A DNA stretch of 64,000 bases from Plutella xylostella. Taxonomy: Eukaryota > Arthropoda > Insecta > Lepidoptera > Plutellidae. Both the position numbers and the translations under genes were made by a program. The notes under the pieces were generated by a model. It was not told the origin of the DNA, searched no databases, and worked only from the letters and a program-made list of their open reading frames with translations. Below are positions 1 through 10,915 of the stretch, in pieces. The stretch covers positions 4,094,501 to 4,158,500 of the forward strand of contig NC_063999.1 of NCBI RefSeq assembly GCF_932276165.1, given 5' to 3'. Position 1 is the stretch's first letter; every line of letters begins with the position of its first letter.

Positions 1-60
1 GTCTGGATTCCGAAAAACCAAAATGTACCTAATTAATTTAAAAAAAAAATTGTTTTATAA

Positions 61-215
61 GCAGATGACTGGAAGAAATCGCGTTTAGGCGATAAGTCCG
101 CCTTTGTATATATATACTTGTATTGTTCTTTCTTATACTTTTAACTTATACTTTAAAACTTTGAACTGTGTAATTTGTGTATACATACAATAAAGTGTTT
201 AAATAAATAAATAAG
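61..215 (+). repeat. LINE/SINE 3' tail (RTE-like), copy 1
   Basis: This interspersed repeat has a conserved head reading roughly CTGGAAGAAATCGC followed by a GCGATAAG motif, then a T-rich middle, and it ends with ACAATAAAGTG and an AAATAAATAAATA tail. At least five related copies occur in the window (9969, 14036, 26905, 56767 and 61767). The tail form is typical of the 3' end of lepidopteran RTE-type LINEs and the SINEs that use them. The family name is inferred. Confidence 0.6.
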
Positions 216-2377
216 TACCTACTTACTTATAAAACAAATTTTCATCTGGTTAATTGGTTTATATGTAATCCAGATATTTAATTACAAGTTATCAAGTACT
301 TACATTTTTTATTTGTTTTTACTATAAAACCATTCTGGGCGGCGACTCGCACTAGTATTATTTACTCTATGACAGAGAATTATTATTCTCCGATCATCTC
401 CGTGTCTCCGATGCATCTCCGCCATCCGCTAATAACGAAATAACTCAAAAAACTATAGAGCTTCCACTATGTAATTGTATTTTAGACGTTTCGTTATGTC
501 TAGTAAGTAAAGTTGGTTTTCCTTTGCAGTCGTCAAATATGTATGGGATTTCGAATGTCTAAAAACCAATAATATATTGGACAGGGTAAGAATAAAATAC
601 TATTAGTATTTATTCTGTGGCCGCCGATCCGCCCGCTAGCGCCGTGGCCGCGGCCTAAAGGGCTCTCCCGCCGCGTGCAGTCGCGAATTTGACTCGCAAC
701 AGGTGCCCGACGGGTGTCAAGGTCACACCTTCCCCCCAAGGGCCGTCCGACCTTCACGATCACCCACCCTGCCGCCACGCACTTCGGACAAAAACTCACC
801 GTATGGTCTTTCACTGCATACAGCCTTCACTATGCACTTTTGTAACCTACTTACTTAACGTTGATAGTTTGTGAGGGCACTTATATCCTTTGCTTTGTTG
901 GCGAGGAGGTATAGCTGAGTAAACACTCAGACGTGCTTTGTAACGTTGTGTAATACATTCCAGTCTGCACGTAGCTAGACGCTCTTGACAGCTCAATGCA
1001 CAGAGCCAGCGCTTGAAGCACCGAGAGAGCTAGTTCAGTAAGTAATCCCTCAGTGTCTGGTGCTAATTGCGGAGCTGCGCCAGACGCCGGGTCTAGCCGG
1101 CGGCTACGGTCCGATATTGTTTGTAATGTTACCGTCTCGGCTTCGGACACAAGCACGGCCAGTGTAGGCAGACGTGCACTTAGCATGTTCGGCCGAAACG
1201 ACGGGTTTTTCCCGAACAGTCCGCCCGCTCGAGTTCACAGAAAACGAAGGGAAGCGTGGACAATTAAGTATGATTTTTAAACTCCCACTTAATTGGTCTT
1301 TTTTTTGCATTCCGCAAAGGCGGAAAGGAACTGAATCACTGGACTGGATTTTCTTGAGTCATTCATGAATTAAATTCTTCCATGAAGTCGTTTTGGTATT
1401 CTAGGATGAACTACTAATACATGGTCGTGCTGAGACATTGACGCATGATGATACTCATATCACAAAAAACAATTGAATAATTTCTGGACAAAACAAGTGT
1501 GAGGATCAGAGAGGAACATTTGGAAACGTGATCCAGCAATGGGTCGTCTAGACGCCGGCGGCTGCGAGTCTGGCTGTGTTCGACAATTACAAGCAATCTG
1601 CTATAGCCGTGCTATAACCATGCTATAGGCTAGAAGTGTTGCATGTATATGATGTATGTATAGCCTGCCTGTAGTGTCGTGTGTCCGGCCGCGTGGGACG
1701 ACTCAATACGTCTTTGATTTAAAGCCCTCCGCCTGTGCCTTCGACTGCGGAAACGGTGCATTCCTGAACATGCACTTAAAAGTTTCCGGGATGAGTTTAT
1801 AGGTAGGTACTTAATATCTTGAATGGATTTTGTTTTAACTCAATCAGGTATTAAACGTAGCCGTAAATGGTTTCTATGACTAAAACATACCAGTTACACG
1901 AGTACAATATCTCCCTATTAACACCTCAGTGTGTGCAAACAATAGCCCAAACCCCAATTCGTAAGACCACGATTATTTTATAACATCAGAAATCTAAATA
2001 GAAAACTCAGGACAGATAGAATGTGTTTTAAATCGCGTCAGTCAGATTAATCTCGATCTGTCTAGCTCGTTTCGGAAAGTTTAATTAATTCTCAATATAC
2101 CGGCGGCATTAAATCAACATGTCGAGTGTAGTGGAACCGGATTCCGCTGTCGGGACGGCTTAGCTCCCGTGCTACGCGCTGTTAATACTACCAATGTGTA
2201 TGTATATTTACATACAGTAAGTAGGTATAATCAAGTGTAATATAATCCGCTTGTGGCCCAGCGTGATCTCATAAATCTGTGATGTTGATTTTCGGAACGC
2301 TCGGCATCTCGAACGATGGATGTTTTAAATATTATTCTGTGCGTGATATGTATTAGGTAAGCCTGTAGACTCTACAG
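216..2377. other. Gene-free stretch, unassigned
   Basis: No exon with convincing protein homology was found. The stretch holds GC-rich islands at about 610-800 and 1050-1230 inside AT-rich DNA. Short open frames there lack recognisable domains. The islands could be noncoding exons or regulatory DNA. Confidence 0.4.
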
Positions 2378-2430
2378 GCCACACAACGTAGCTCTACAGT
2401 GTAGAGTATTGTAGAGTAGCGTTGTGTGGC
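2378..2430. other. Compact perfect-stem hairpin
   Basis: An 11-bp perfect outer stem (GCCACACAACG at 2378-2388 with its complement at 2420-2430), a symmetric 3-nt internal loop (TAG opposite TAG), and a 7-bp inner stem (CTCTACA / TGTAGAG) close an 11-nt loop. The whole hairpin is 53 nt. It could be a structured RNA or the remnant of a foldback element; the sequence does not decide. Confidence 0.5.
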
Positions 2431-2844
2431 GCCCCACGGCCTGCCGGACAGATGACTATCGTTAGATAACTAAATAAGTTGAGTAGGCAGGTTGTAAGTA
2501 ACAGTGACGACCGTTTATGAAATAAAATATCGGTATACTCGTACATCAAAAACGCACCCCACATAGGCTGTATGTAAGCTATAACTCTTTCAGCGTCGGT
2601 GTTCATTTTTCCTAGTCTACAGCATAAATTCAATCGACGACGGGTTGATTCATGGAACCTCACAGCAGGTTCGATAGAATTTCGTTCATTATACGTTAAT
2701 ATTATTACTTACAGAAGTGCGTAAAGCGTGTCGCATAAACAGACGTCTAGCAGACGGCGGCCATCCATCTAAGGACAGTGAAACGCGCACAGTGAGCTAA
2801 CCACGAATAGAACGCACGATTCAAATATGATTCTTTTTTTTATA

Positions 2845-3108
2845 GCCTCTTGGTCTAGTGTGTCTAACTGCTGGGCAACGGCCTCCTTATGATTTTTCCA
2901 ACGATCACTCGGAACTTCTGAAATCGGATCACTCAAGAAGAAATGTGACGAGGTCGTCCCGCCATCTCCGCCTAGGTCTTCCTCGGCGTCGAGGTCCGTC
3001 GCTGGGCACCCACTCGGTGACAACTCTGGCCCACCGGTCCGGGTTCATGCGATAGACGTGGCCTGCCCAGGCCCATTTCAGCTTTACGGTCTGTATGCCC
3101 ACGTCAGA
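2845..3108 (-). pseudogene. LINE ORF2 C-terminal remnant
   Basis: Translation of the minus strand gives the end of a non-LTR retrotransposon polyprotein: a KLKWAWAGHVYRMNPDRW segment, then a RRRGRPRRRWRDDL segment, and further on, in another frame, W-K-N-H-K-E-A-V-A-Q-Q-L. This order is characteristic of the C-terminal end of the reverse transcriptase ORF in RTE-like and related LINEs of Lepidoptera. The frame is broken between the segments, so it is dead. The family assignment is inferred. Confidence 0.65.
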
Positions 3109-3355
3109 AACTTAAATGAAGGGGCGTAACGTGATGCTGGATTTGGCAGCCTATAGGTACCATAATATGCAATTATAATAAACAATAATTATATCATAAA
3201 TCTATCTATGCAATTTCGCGTCAAGTTCCACAGTGTACTGCTCAAGTTGTACTGTCATGATCGAAGGTTCGGAAAAAGTAGGCAGACGCGGCGGAGGCGG
3301 CGGCAAAAACCGGAGCAGACACGGATGTGCGCGGCGCGGGAAAAAAGTGCACCTG

Positions 3356-3480
3356 CCTGCACCCGCCGTGCCGTGGGCTGGCTGTGCCGTGCCGTGTCGT
3401 GGGCTGGCCGTGCCGTGTCGTGGGCTGGCCGTGTCGCACCGTGTCATAGGCTGGCCGTCTGGTGCCGTGGGGTGTTGTGC
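3356..3480. repeat. GC-rich minisatellite
   Basis: Imperfect tandem copies of a unit of about 21-26 bp containing GTGTCGTGGGCTGGCCGTGCC. The long open frames on both strands here are a consequence of the repeat and are not evidence of a gene. Confidence 0.7.
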
Positions 3481-4091
3481 CAAGTGGCCAAGCCTTAGAC
3501 AAAGCCAACCTGTGTGCCAAAAATGACTCTAAGCCTGCTCTATTAGTATTAATGACAGCACTCCTGTTGTGCAGGGTGTTCCAAAAGTGTATAGTTAGGC
3601 GAAGCTTGGTGACTCAGAAGGTCATATAAAAAACTTACTTAAAGAAATCATGTATCGAGCAAATTTATCCTAATTCCGAACAAAGTAATCCCAATCTAAG
3701 CTTCACAGAAGGTTCATTTTCCTTACGCCATTATATTCTGTTTTAATATTTATTTACACGCCCAACTCAAAAATCAGGTAAGTGAGTAAATAAAACCTTT
3801 GAGGAGTGCCACACTGCTGTAAACAAATTTGCCCATAACAAAATATTCCTGAAATATCTGGTTAAGTGTGAAGTTCTGGGAAGGAAGCCTATTGTTCTGC
3901 TTCCACGTGTCAGAGCAGAGCTGAAGACTAAATAATAAACAACATGTGTTCTTTAATACTCAGTTGGGCTTCAAAGAAACAACTATGTGTTCTACTAACA
4001 TTGGGTACCTGCAAACAACCACTTCGGTATAAACTAGAAATGTAACCGATAGCAGTTTGACCAGATACCGGAAATTCGGCCAACTATCTAT

Positions 4092-4580
4092 TAGGGCATG
4101 CAATACCACATTACCGGTATTCGTAATTCCGATATCAGGGACAAAATAAATGCTTTTTTCAATACCGGTATTGAAAGTTAATACCGGTATTGAAGTAATA
4201 CCGGAATCGGACTTTTTTAGGCTATAATAAAGCGATTAAGATATAGTATTCCTATGTACTGTGAAAGCGCAGCTTGTTTCCAACCGTTTGATGCAGTTTT
4301 TGGCCGTTTGATATCTACTGTTGTCCATGCGTAAACGGACACTGGATGTAAAAATAATAATTTATTGTAAAATTTCAACTCTAATACTCATTTCTCGTAA
4401 AAATCTATTACAAAAAACTGAATTTCATTGCTTTTTCTCGTTTTATTTTGACCTATACAACCTTTAATCGCAATAGATGCCATTTATTACAAGGAAATCT
4501 AATACCGGGATCCCGGTATTGAGTTGCAATACCGGAACTCAATACCGGTATTGAAAATAGTTCCGGTATTGCATGCCCTA
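4092..4580. mobile_element. hAT-type MITE (TAGGGCATGCAATACC ends)
   Basis: A 489-bp non-coding element bounded by inverted repeats beginning TAGGGCATGCAATACC on both sides. It is flanked by an exact 8-bp target duplication CTATCTAT (4084-4091 and 4581-4588). An 8-bp duplication with TAGGG-type ends is the mark of the hAT superfamily. Inside each end are several copies of the palindrome CAATACCGGTATTG. No transposase remains, so it would depend on one supplied in trans. It is structurally parallel to the element at 52921-54036. Confidence 0.88.
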
Positions 4581-5630
4581 CTATCTATCAATTAGCAATA
4601 TTTTGTACTTTAAAGCTTCCCTTACGTATAAAGTAAAGTAGAAAAGCTTAAAAACAAAATCGTTTACTCGAACTTTGAGTAAATAATGTCTATGACGCTA
4701 GCAATCCTATAATAACAGTCTTCGTATCTTGTCTATTATGAATTCAATTCGGTAGGTACCTAAACATAAAACGTATTAGATATTTTTACAAAAGGATGGG
4801 AGAAGTATCTTGTAGTAATTTACAAAAGTGCGCTAAGAGCTTGCCTCATCCGACACAATTTGTTTATTCGCATATAAAGATCCGTCGTCTCATTGCATGC
4901 ATCGTTCTCGAGCATTGCACAAACAAACCGCGTCTAGACGGACGCCCGCATCAGTATGCAAATCTGACTAATAATTTGATACTTCTCGCTCGTATATAAC
5001 ACCATTATACGACCCATAAATTATTATCTCATATCGATTATCAACGTTTTTACGCCTCTCCGTATTCTGTTTCTTTGCCTAAATAATGTTATTTATGATG
5101 TCCTAAATCGGCGCCTCGAGGCGTCATTATGGAACATTCTTGCGGCAGGATGAACTATTTAGCATAATGTTTCAATTATTATGACATAAATAAGGTTAAT
5201 AATAACGCGGACAGTGCGGCGGCGCCTGCGGCTGACTCGCAAAAACTATAATCATTCTCAAGTGAATTAAAATTACATTCACTCAAACAAAACGTTAAGC
5301 CATTTAGCGCAACTAATTATAATATTAGCCTCGAGGAAGGAATATCGTACAATTTAAAATCCTATTTCAGTAAGGTATAAGCACATTATTTAGTAAGCTT
5401 GTCTATGCAGTTAGGTACACCTACCTAAGTAACTGCAGTAGGAAGCCCAAATATCTTAGACCAAATAGAATTTGATAGTTTCCCTCATTAATTTTAAGAA
5501 ACTCAGTAAGTAATTTTAATTAGAATTTACTGTAAAAAAACCTAGACACAATGCATTCCTTCACCCTCATTAGATCGAAACTGCCATGAGTCACAGAGGT
5601 GTGCAAAAAAGGGGTTTAGTTAAATAATTA

Positions 5631-5863
5631 TACAGGATGTCCCATTAGTCAAAGTTTTGCCGATAGGAAGTGATACAAATCTTCATTTTAATAATGATGA
5701 TAACCCACATTCTAAAAAGTAACACCACTAACACAATTTGTCAGGAAAACTCGAAAAAAAAAATAAAAAAAAACTTTAAAGAAATAGTCCGAATAAACGT
5801 TGTTAGAATGACGAGTCAATATCAACTCCTGCTGGCATGACGATCAACCCCACCACCCTGTAT
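5631..5863. mobile_element. Small MITE with TACAGG(G/A)TG termini
   Basis: Ends read TACAGGATG on the left and CACCCTGTA (with variation) on the right, next to TA. The same termini recur at 29095, 39893 and 41455, so this is one dispersed family. The ends and TA preference suggest a Tc1/mariner-type non-autonomous element (inference). Confidence 0.45.
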
Positions 5864-8800
5864 AAGTAATGCTGGTTATTGTGCAGAAAATTACAGGAAG
5901 TGCCGAACTGTGTATTGGGTGTTCGCCTTCTTCTAGACGTCTGATGACATAATGACGACGAGCCGACGACGCACGCCGACTCGACCGTTCACGGTCTGTA
6001 GTATCTACGTAGCGAAACTAACAACTAAATATTGTGATAAGGATTTCCCTCAGAGAGACATGGTGAATGCTGAAAACGCATCATATTCATCGTCATCAGC
6101 CTGCAGTCCACTGCTGGACAAACTACTTAATTAAAATTTTGTACCCCCTATACGATACACCCCCGCAATGATGGGTTCTCTAAACGTCACTCGTTCACTA
6201 CAAATTGAAAAACTTACTTATGGAAATTTCGTAGTGTAGATTCGGACTTGACCGTTTTTACATGGATCCAACGTTTAGATAAGGGTTCCAGAGGATCCAT
6301 GAACGAGTGACTTGTAGAGAACATTTTGATTAGTTTTTCGATATCGGTTTTCGAGTTAAACAAGGAAATAAGGACTAATGATTTCAAAAATCACCTATTA
6401 GGTAAGTACTTACATTAAATCATTGTTAAGCCGAAATCGCTTTAACTCGAAGTTTTCTATCTTGAGATTTGAGCAAGCAAACGCAGTGAGTGTGACTTAG
6501 GTTAGTACGGTTTCGAAGTAGGGAGATAAGTACTAGACGTACTAATGTTCCTATATCGTAAATCTCACACAATCGGCAAGTTTCATCAGATCCATGTAAT
6601 TAGGCACATGTAGTCGCGAGATAGGACCCCGCGTGCCCGTAAAGTAACGTTACGCGTATTTTTACCTTCATAGATAATGTGGAAGGGACATACAAAGTAA
6701 CAGCGGATTTTAGACTACGATAAGATGGTTTGAATAGGGTAGCCATGGATCTGGGAATTTCGAAGTTTGCACCATAATAAGCACTTCACGACTAGAGCGA
6801 TTTGTGGAAGAAGCGCTTCAGAATACTGATACGAAAGATTCGTTTTTTATGAAGGAAGACAGGATAAAATTTCAGACCATTAATCAAAATGAAAAACCAG
6901 CTCAGTACTGTGGACATACCACCACCGATTAAGGATTGTTATCTGCTAACGTGTCAGTGGTGGTATGGTAGCTGAAAATTTTCACATTCACGAATTTTCC
7001 GGCAACTTTCCGCTTTACCCGAAAAGTAGATAGTCACGCTACACGGCAGGCTGTGGGTACGGTACGCCTGTGGTACGCCTAGTTACGGTAAACAGCGCAC
7101 AATTAAGCCGGCCTGCGGCGGCGGTGCAACGATATTCAGAAATAGCCGCGACCGAGGTAAACAACTGCTATGTAAACTTGCACGACGAAATTCTTGGCAT
7201 CGCGCGTTCGCCCGCATATTTGAACCAACCTTGGAATTCATTAATCGGGTGAGCGGCGGTGGTAGCCTCACCCTAGTGCCGGTGGTGATTGGGTGACTGG
7301 AGTAGCAGACATTGTTTATTGCACAAGTATACAGGGTGTCATTTTTCAGTGAATTTCCTGAAGGCGACATTCACAAATGTTCCTGTCATACAGAACAACT
7401 TTCAGTGTGTTTAGAACCAACTCTGAACTTCTTTCTTGTTACTGTCAGTTCACTTATTTTCTCTTTTATTATACTGCGGTATTCTGATTTTCTACACTAC
7501 AAGTAGGTACATATGGAAGAGCAAGCCCGTCACAGTCACATTGGAATATGGTAATCGGTGCATTTCGCACCAGTCAATGAATTTACTTATAACTCCGTCG
7601 AACGTACTACGACTCGACTAATTTGCATTTCACATTGTGTCGACACAGTTCTGTTTGGAGCAAATGGCAATGCCCCGGGCTCAATAATATCGACAGAAAT
7701 TCGCTGGTTTGGAAATTAGGGTGACATTTTCATGGAGGTAATATTTATTGGTAGAGTACTATATCTAAGTATACTAGTGGTAGTTAATGAGTTGGGGGTG
7801 GAATAAGTGGGAAAATAAGAGGTAGTAATAGTAAGTAAGTATATCTCACGTAACATAAGAAAACTATGTTATTCATTTATTTACACACAAAAGTACAAAA
7901 CTTACCTCAGATATCCACTTGCCCTGACTCTACATGACATAGCGTCTAGCGATTCACTAGTCACTAGAATATCCGGTTCGGACGGCTAATTTGAACACAA
8001 ATCTCATCAATTTGCCCAAAGTATTCATAATAACTAATTAGTGCATTAATAAAATTCGAAGTCGTAACCCTAATTATAATTTTTGAGTTGAATTCCACGG
8101 GCTCAGCCACAGCTTCCTAATTGACAAAGCGTGTTGTGATAAATTACAATGTTTTAACATTTCTTTAGAGAAGCCGAACGCAGTGCTTCCTTTATGTATT
8201 CGTACCTAAAGCGAAAAAAAGTCAGTCTGCATAGTAAAAAGTCACTTCACCAACAAAGTTTCTATGGAAAATGATTTTTTTTCGCGAATTTTAATTACTA
8301 TTCTCATTTTATGCCATAAATTCTAATATCATTTTCGGGCTTAGATACTAACATGCACATGTAGGATTCAGCTTAGTATAGGTACCTACTTACCCTTTTT
8401 GCAACATTCTGTATAAGGGATATATGGTTAAATATTTAGCAATTATAGTATCTTAGTGGTTATCAAGATACTCTACCATTTCTAGTTGTTGAAGTTTATT
8501 GCTATCAAAGTACATGAAAACTATAATCGAATTGAGCTAAGTATATTGAATGAACTAAGTATAAGAAAGCTATGAATCGCAAAAAACCTCCGCTCCTGTC
8601 CAGTGTTATTTTAATTTATAAAAATTAGACCCCTGTCCACAGTCTGTATGACATAATAACTGAGGCAGTGGAATATTCCTATTAAAATTGCCAGTCATCC
8701 TAATTCCAATACTCAAAAAAAAATTGGTAGGTACCTATCGCTTAACTCTACAAGGCACAGTCACGCTAGGTGCTATCGTTAAAAAAATCATCAGTTTCAA

Positions 8801-9080
8801 GATGCATTGTGTGCAAATATGATACTATCATAACATAAGTAATATTCTATTTTCTTTGGGGGGCTGGGTGTTGGTACGTGCACCTGGTTGTCTCGAATGG
8901 AACCGTTGTGCCTCTGTGTTCCCTTTAAATACTAAACTGCCTTCCTAGTCTTAGACCATTTCCCATCACGCTGGACCACATCTGGCGTGAATTGTATATC
9001 AGCCGCGACAAATATAGCAGCATCACGAATATCATGATGCACGCTAAGAAGATACATCCATAATCCACTACACCAGCTAC
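5864..9080. other. Gene-free stretch with short foldbacks
   Basis: No gene was recognised. It holds a foldback with arms at 6174-6197 and 6301-6322 (GTTCTCTA...CTCGTTC inverted, about 150 bp in all). It also holds a 10-12-bp stem ATACCACCAC / GTGGTGGTAT at about 6917-6970. The rest is AT-rich without visible structure. Confidence 0.4.
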
Positions 9081-9089
9081 CGTGCCACC

Positions 9090-9265
9090 ACCAAAAATCC
9101 TTTTATCTTTCTTCTTCTTCCTAGCCTTTTCTTTATTTAGGTTCGGCTTTGCGCGTCATGTCACGCCATTTTACCCTATCCTCTGTAATATCATAATATC
9201 CTCATTCACTCCACACTCTCTCATATTCTTTCACGCAATCAAGCCACGCTTTTCTTGGTCTTCTT
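9090..9265 (-). repeat. Possible LINE coding remnant
   Basis: The minus strand translates to a K-A-W-L-D-C-V-K-E-Y-E-R type segment that resembles the lysine/tryptophan-rich ends of LINE reverse transcriptase ORFs. The rest is broken. The assignment is weak. Confidence 0.3.
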
Positions 9266-9968
9266 TTTACATGGACCCTAATCATTAACTTACATATTAC
9301 TAGAGTAAAGAGAGGGCCAACCGCTCATGAAAATGGCACACTCGCGCTAACCCCAAAATCTCATAAATATATGTCATATATTTTTTATTAGGACCAGCCC
9401 GGGTGTCATTTACTTTGAGCAAAATGTTCTGACCGACGCATCTTTCCTTTTGAAATCATTGGCCCTAATGATGAGCGTTGGCGCTGAAGTGCTGAAGCAT
9501 TGTCGGTGATGGTGAAGCAGCAGCACCAGGGTAGCAGTGGAGGCGCGTCGCATTCCTCGGCCGGGGCGGTCGTCGACACGCGTCACCGGCTGCACTTGCA
9601 CTCAGTAAACTTGCATCGTGACTCGTTCCAGTGCCCGCCGCCGCGACGCTCCCAACTGATCATGTCTGCGAGTCAGGTGTGTCGGGTGTTGGCGGATATT
9701 GGAGGTGGTGTTCAAATTTGAGAGAAATGTCCTGTTTAAGTTAGTCTGCCTTCACGTTTACATTAACATTATTTGTCTTACAATATATTTTTATTATTAA
9801 AATTTGTTTTATAATCGATGAACAATCCTTAAACGGTATGGAAGTCCAACTTGATATAACTTGCATGTAAAAAAATTATCAACCATTCTACGACTTGATT
9901 TAAGTACACTATACGAATTATAAGAAAAACACGGGATACTTGGGTCTACTTGGGTTTAAATATGTATC

Positions 9969-10040
9969 GTTCAATAAGGCCGCCGATTGCGCAATTTATT
10001 TCCTTTTATAATATAATGTATACCTATGTACCTTTGTATA
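9969..10040 (+). repeat. LINE/SINE 3' tail (RTE-like), copy 2
   Basis: Shares the core AATAAGGCCGCCGATTG and the T-rich stretch after it with the copy at 26905-27030. The head and A-rich tail are missing. Confidence 0.5.
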
Positions 10041-10414
10041 TCAGCTGCGATATCTGTATTACAGGCTCTGTAAATTAGGGGTTGTATGGCCGTGTGTAAG
10101 ATGTCCCCACATATTCTTATTATTACTTAACGAACCCTATTAAATTGTCATTAGGGCCGCTATACCTAAATACTCAGATAACCTTAGTAAAGTAAAAATT
10201 CAATCGCTGAAAATTTTCGAAAATGGAAGAATAGCTCTACAGTCGTAGGATACTACGGAATTGATAAGGCAAAGCTAAGTCAAAACTGCATTGGAACCAT
10301 ATTGAGGGTTAACGTTTTCGGTCTGTGATCAAAAATTTATATCATATAGGGGTTCATTCGATCAGATAGGAATGCAAGAGATCAGATGAGACAAGATCGG
10401 ACTTCAATGTTCGC

Positions 10415-10863
10415 TGAAGCGCTGATAGTGTGGGCATTTATTTCGCGCACGTGTCAGTATCGCGGCGGCCGGCGATGCGTTCAGTGCTCCGTAGCATTAC
10501 TACGTTACCTACACGTATTTTCTAAAAAGTTAATTAACAAGCACTGAAAACTCTGAAAAGTTTACAGTTTTTTCATAAAAGAAGAATAAATTTTTTGTAT
10601 AACGCATTCGTCTCAAAATCAATAAATCAAGTAAAACCAAGTGCCACAAAATTTCCTCAACACCATTTCAAAAGAAAATCCGCATTTCCATTTCCAAAAA
10701 ACCTCACACAAATATTCGTTGGGACACTGATCAGCCGGGAGCGTGTCTGTTGCGCTGATAGCGGGCACTTGTTGCGCGCACGTGCCAGTGCCGCGGCGGA
10801 CGGCGAGGAGCGCACAGTGCGCGCGGACGCACAGCGCACAGCGCGCCATGCGTCGCTGAGGCC
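10415..10863 (+). promoter_or_regulatory. Follistatin promoter / 5' UTR region
   Basis: The stretch directly upstream of the follistatin start codon is GC-rich at both ends. It contains two related copies of a block of about 57 bp, near 10420-10480 and 10751-10808. Both carry GCGCACGTG (a CACGTG E-box) followed by CAGT and a GCGGCGG run. CAGT preceded by T in the first copy fits an arthropod initiator. The transcription start cannot be fixed from sequence alone. Confidence 0.45.
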
Positions 10864-10915
10864 ATGCGGGCGCTGCCGCTGCTGGTGCTGCTCGCGCTGA
10901 CCACGCCGGCCAGAG
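10864..10915 (+). CDS. Fs: Follistatin exon 1: signal peptide
   Basis: Encodes the 17 residues MRALPLLVLLALTTPAR plus the first base of a Gly/Ala codon, then the donor CAGAG/gtgag. It has a hydrophobic core of Leu/Val/Ala and small residues at the predicted cleavage point. It is too short to show as a long open frame and is placed by signal-peptide character and by phase 1 matching to the next exon. Confidence 0.7.

Noticed and set aside
3202..3526. Four overlapping open frames of more than 90 codons on both strands
   Set aside because: They arise from a GC-rich minisatellite without stop codons. The translations are repetitive and resemble no protein.
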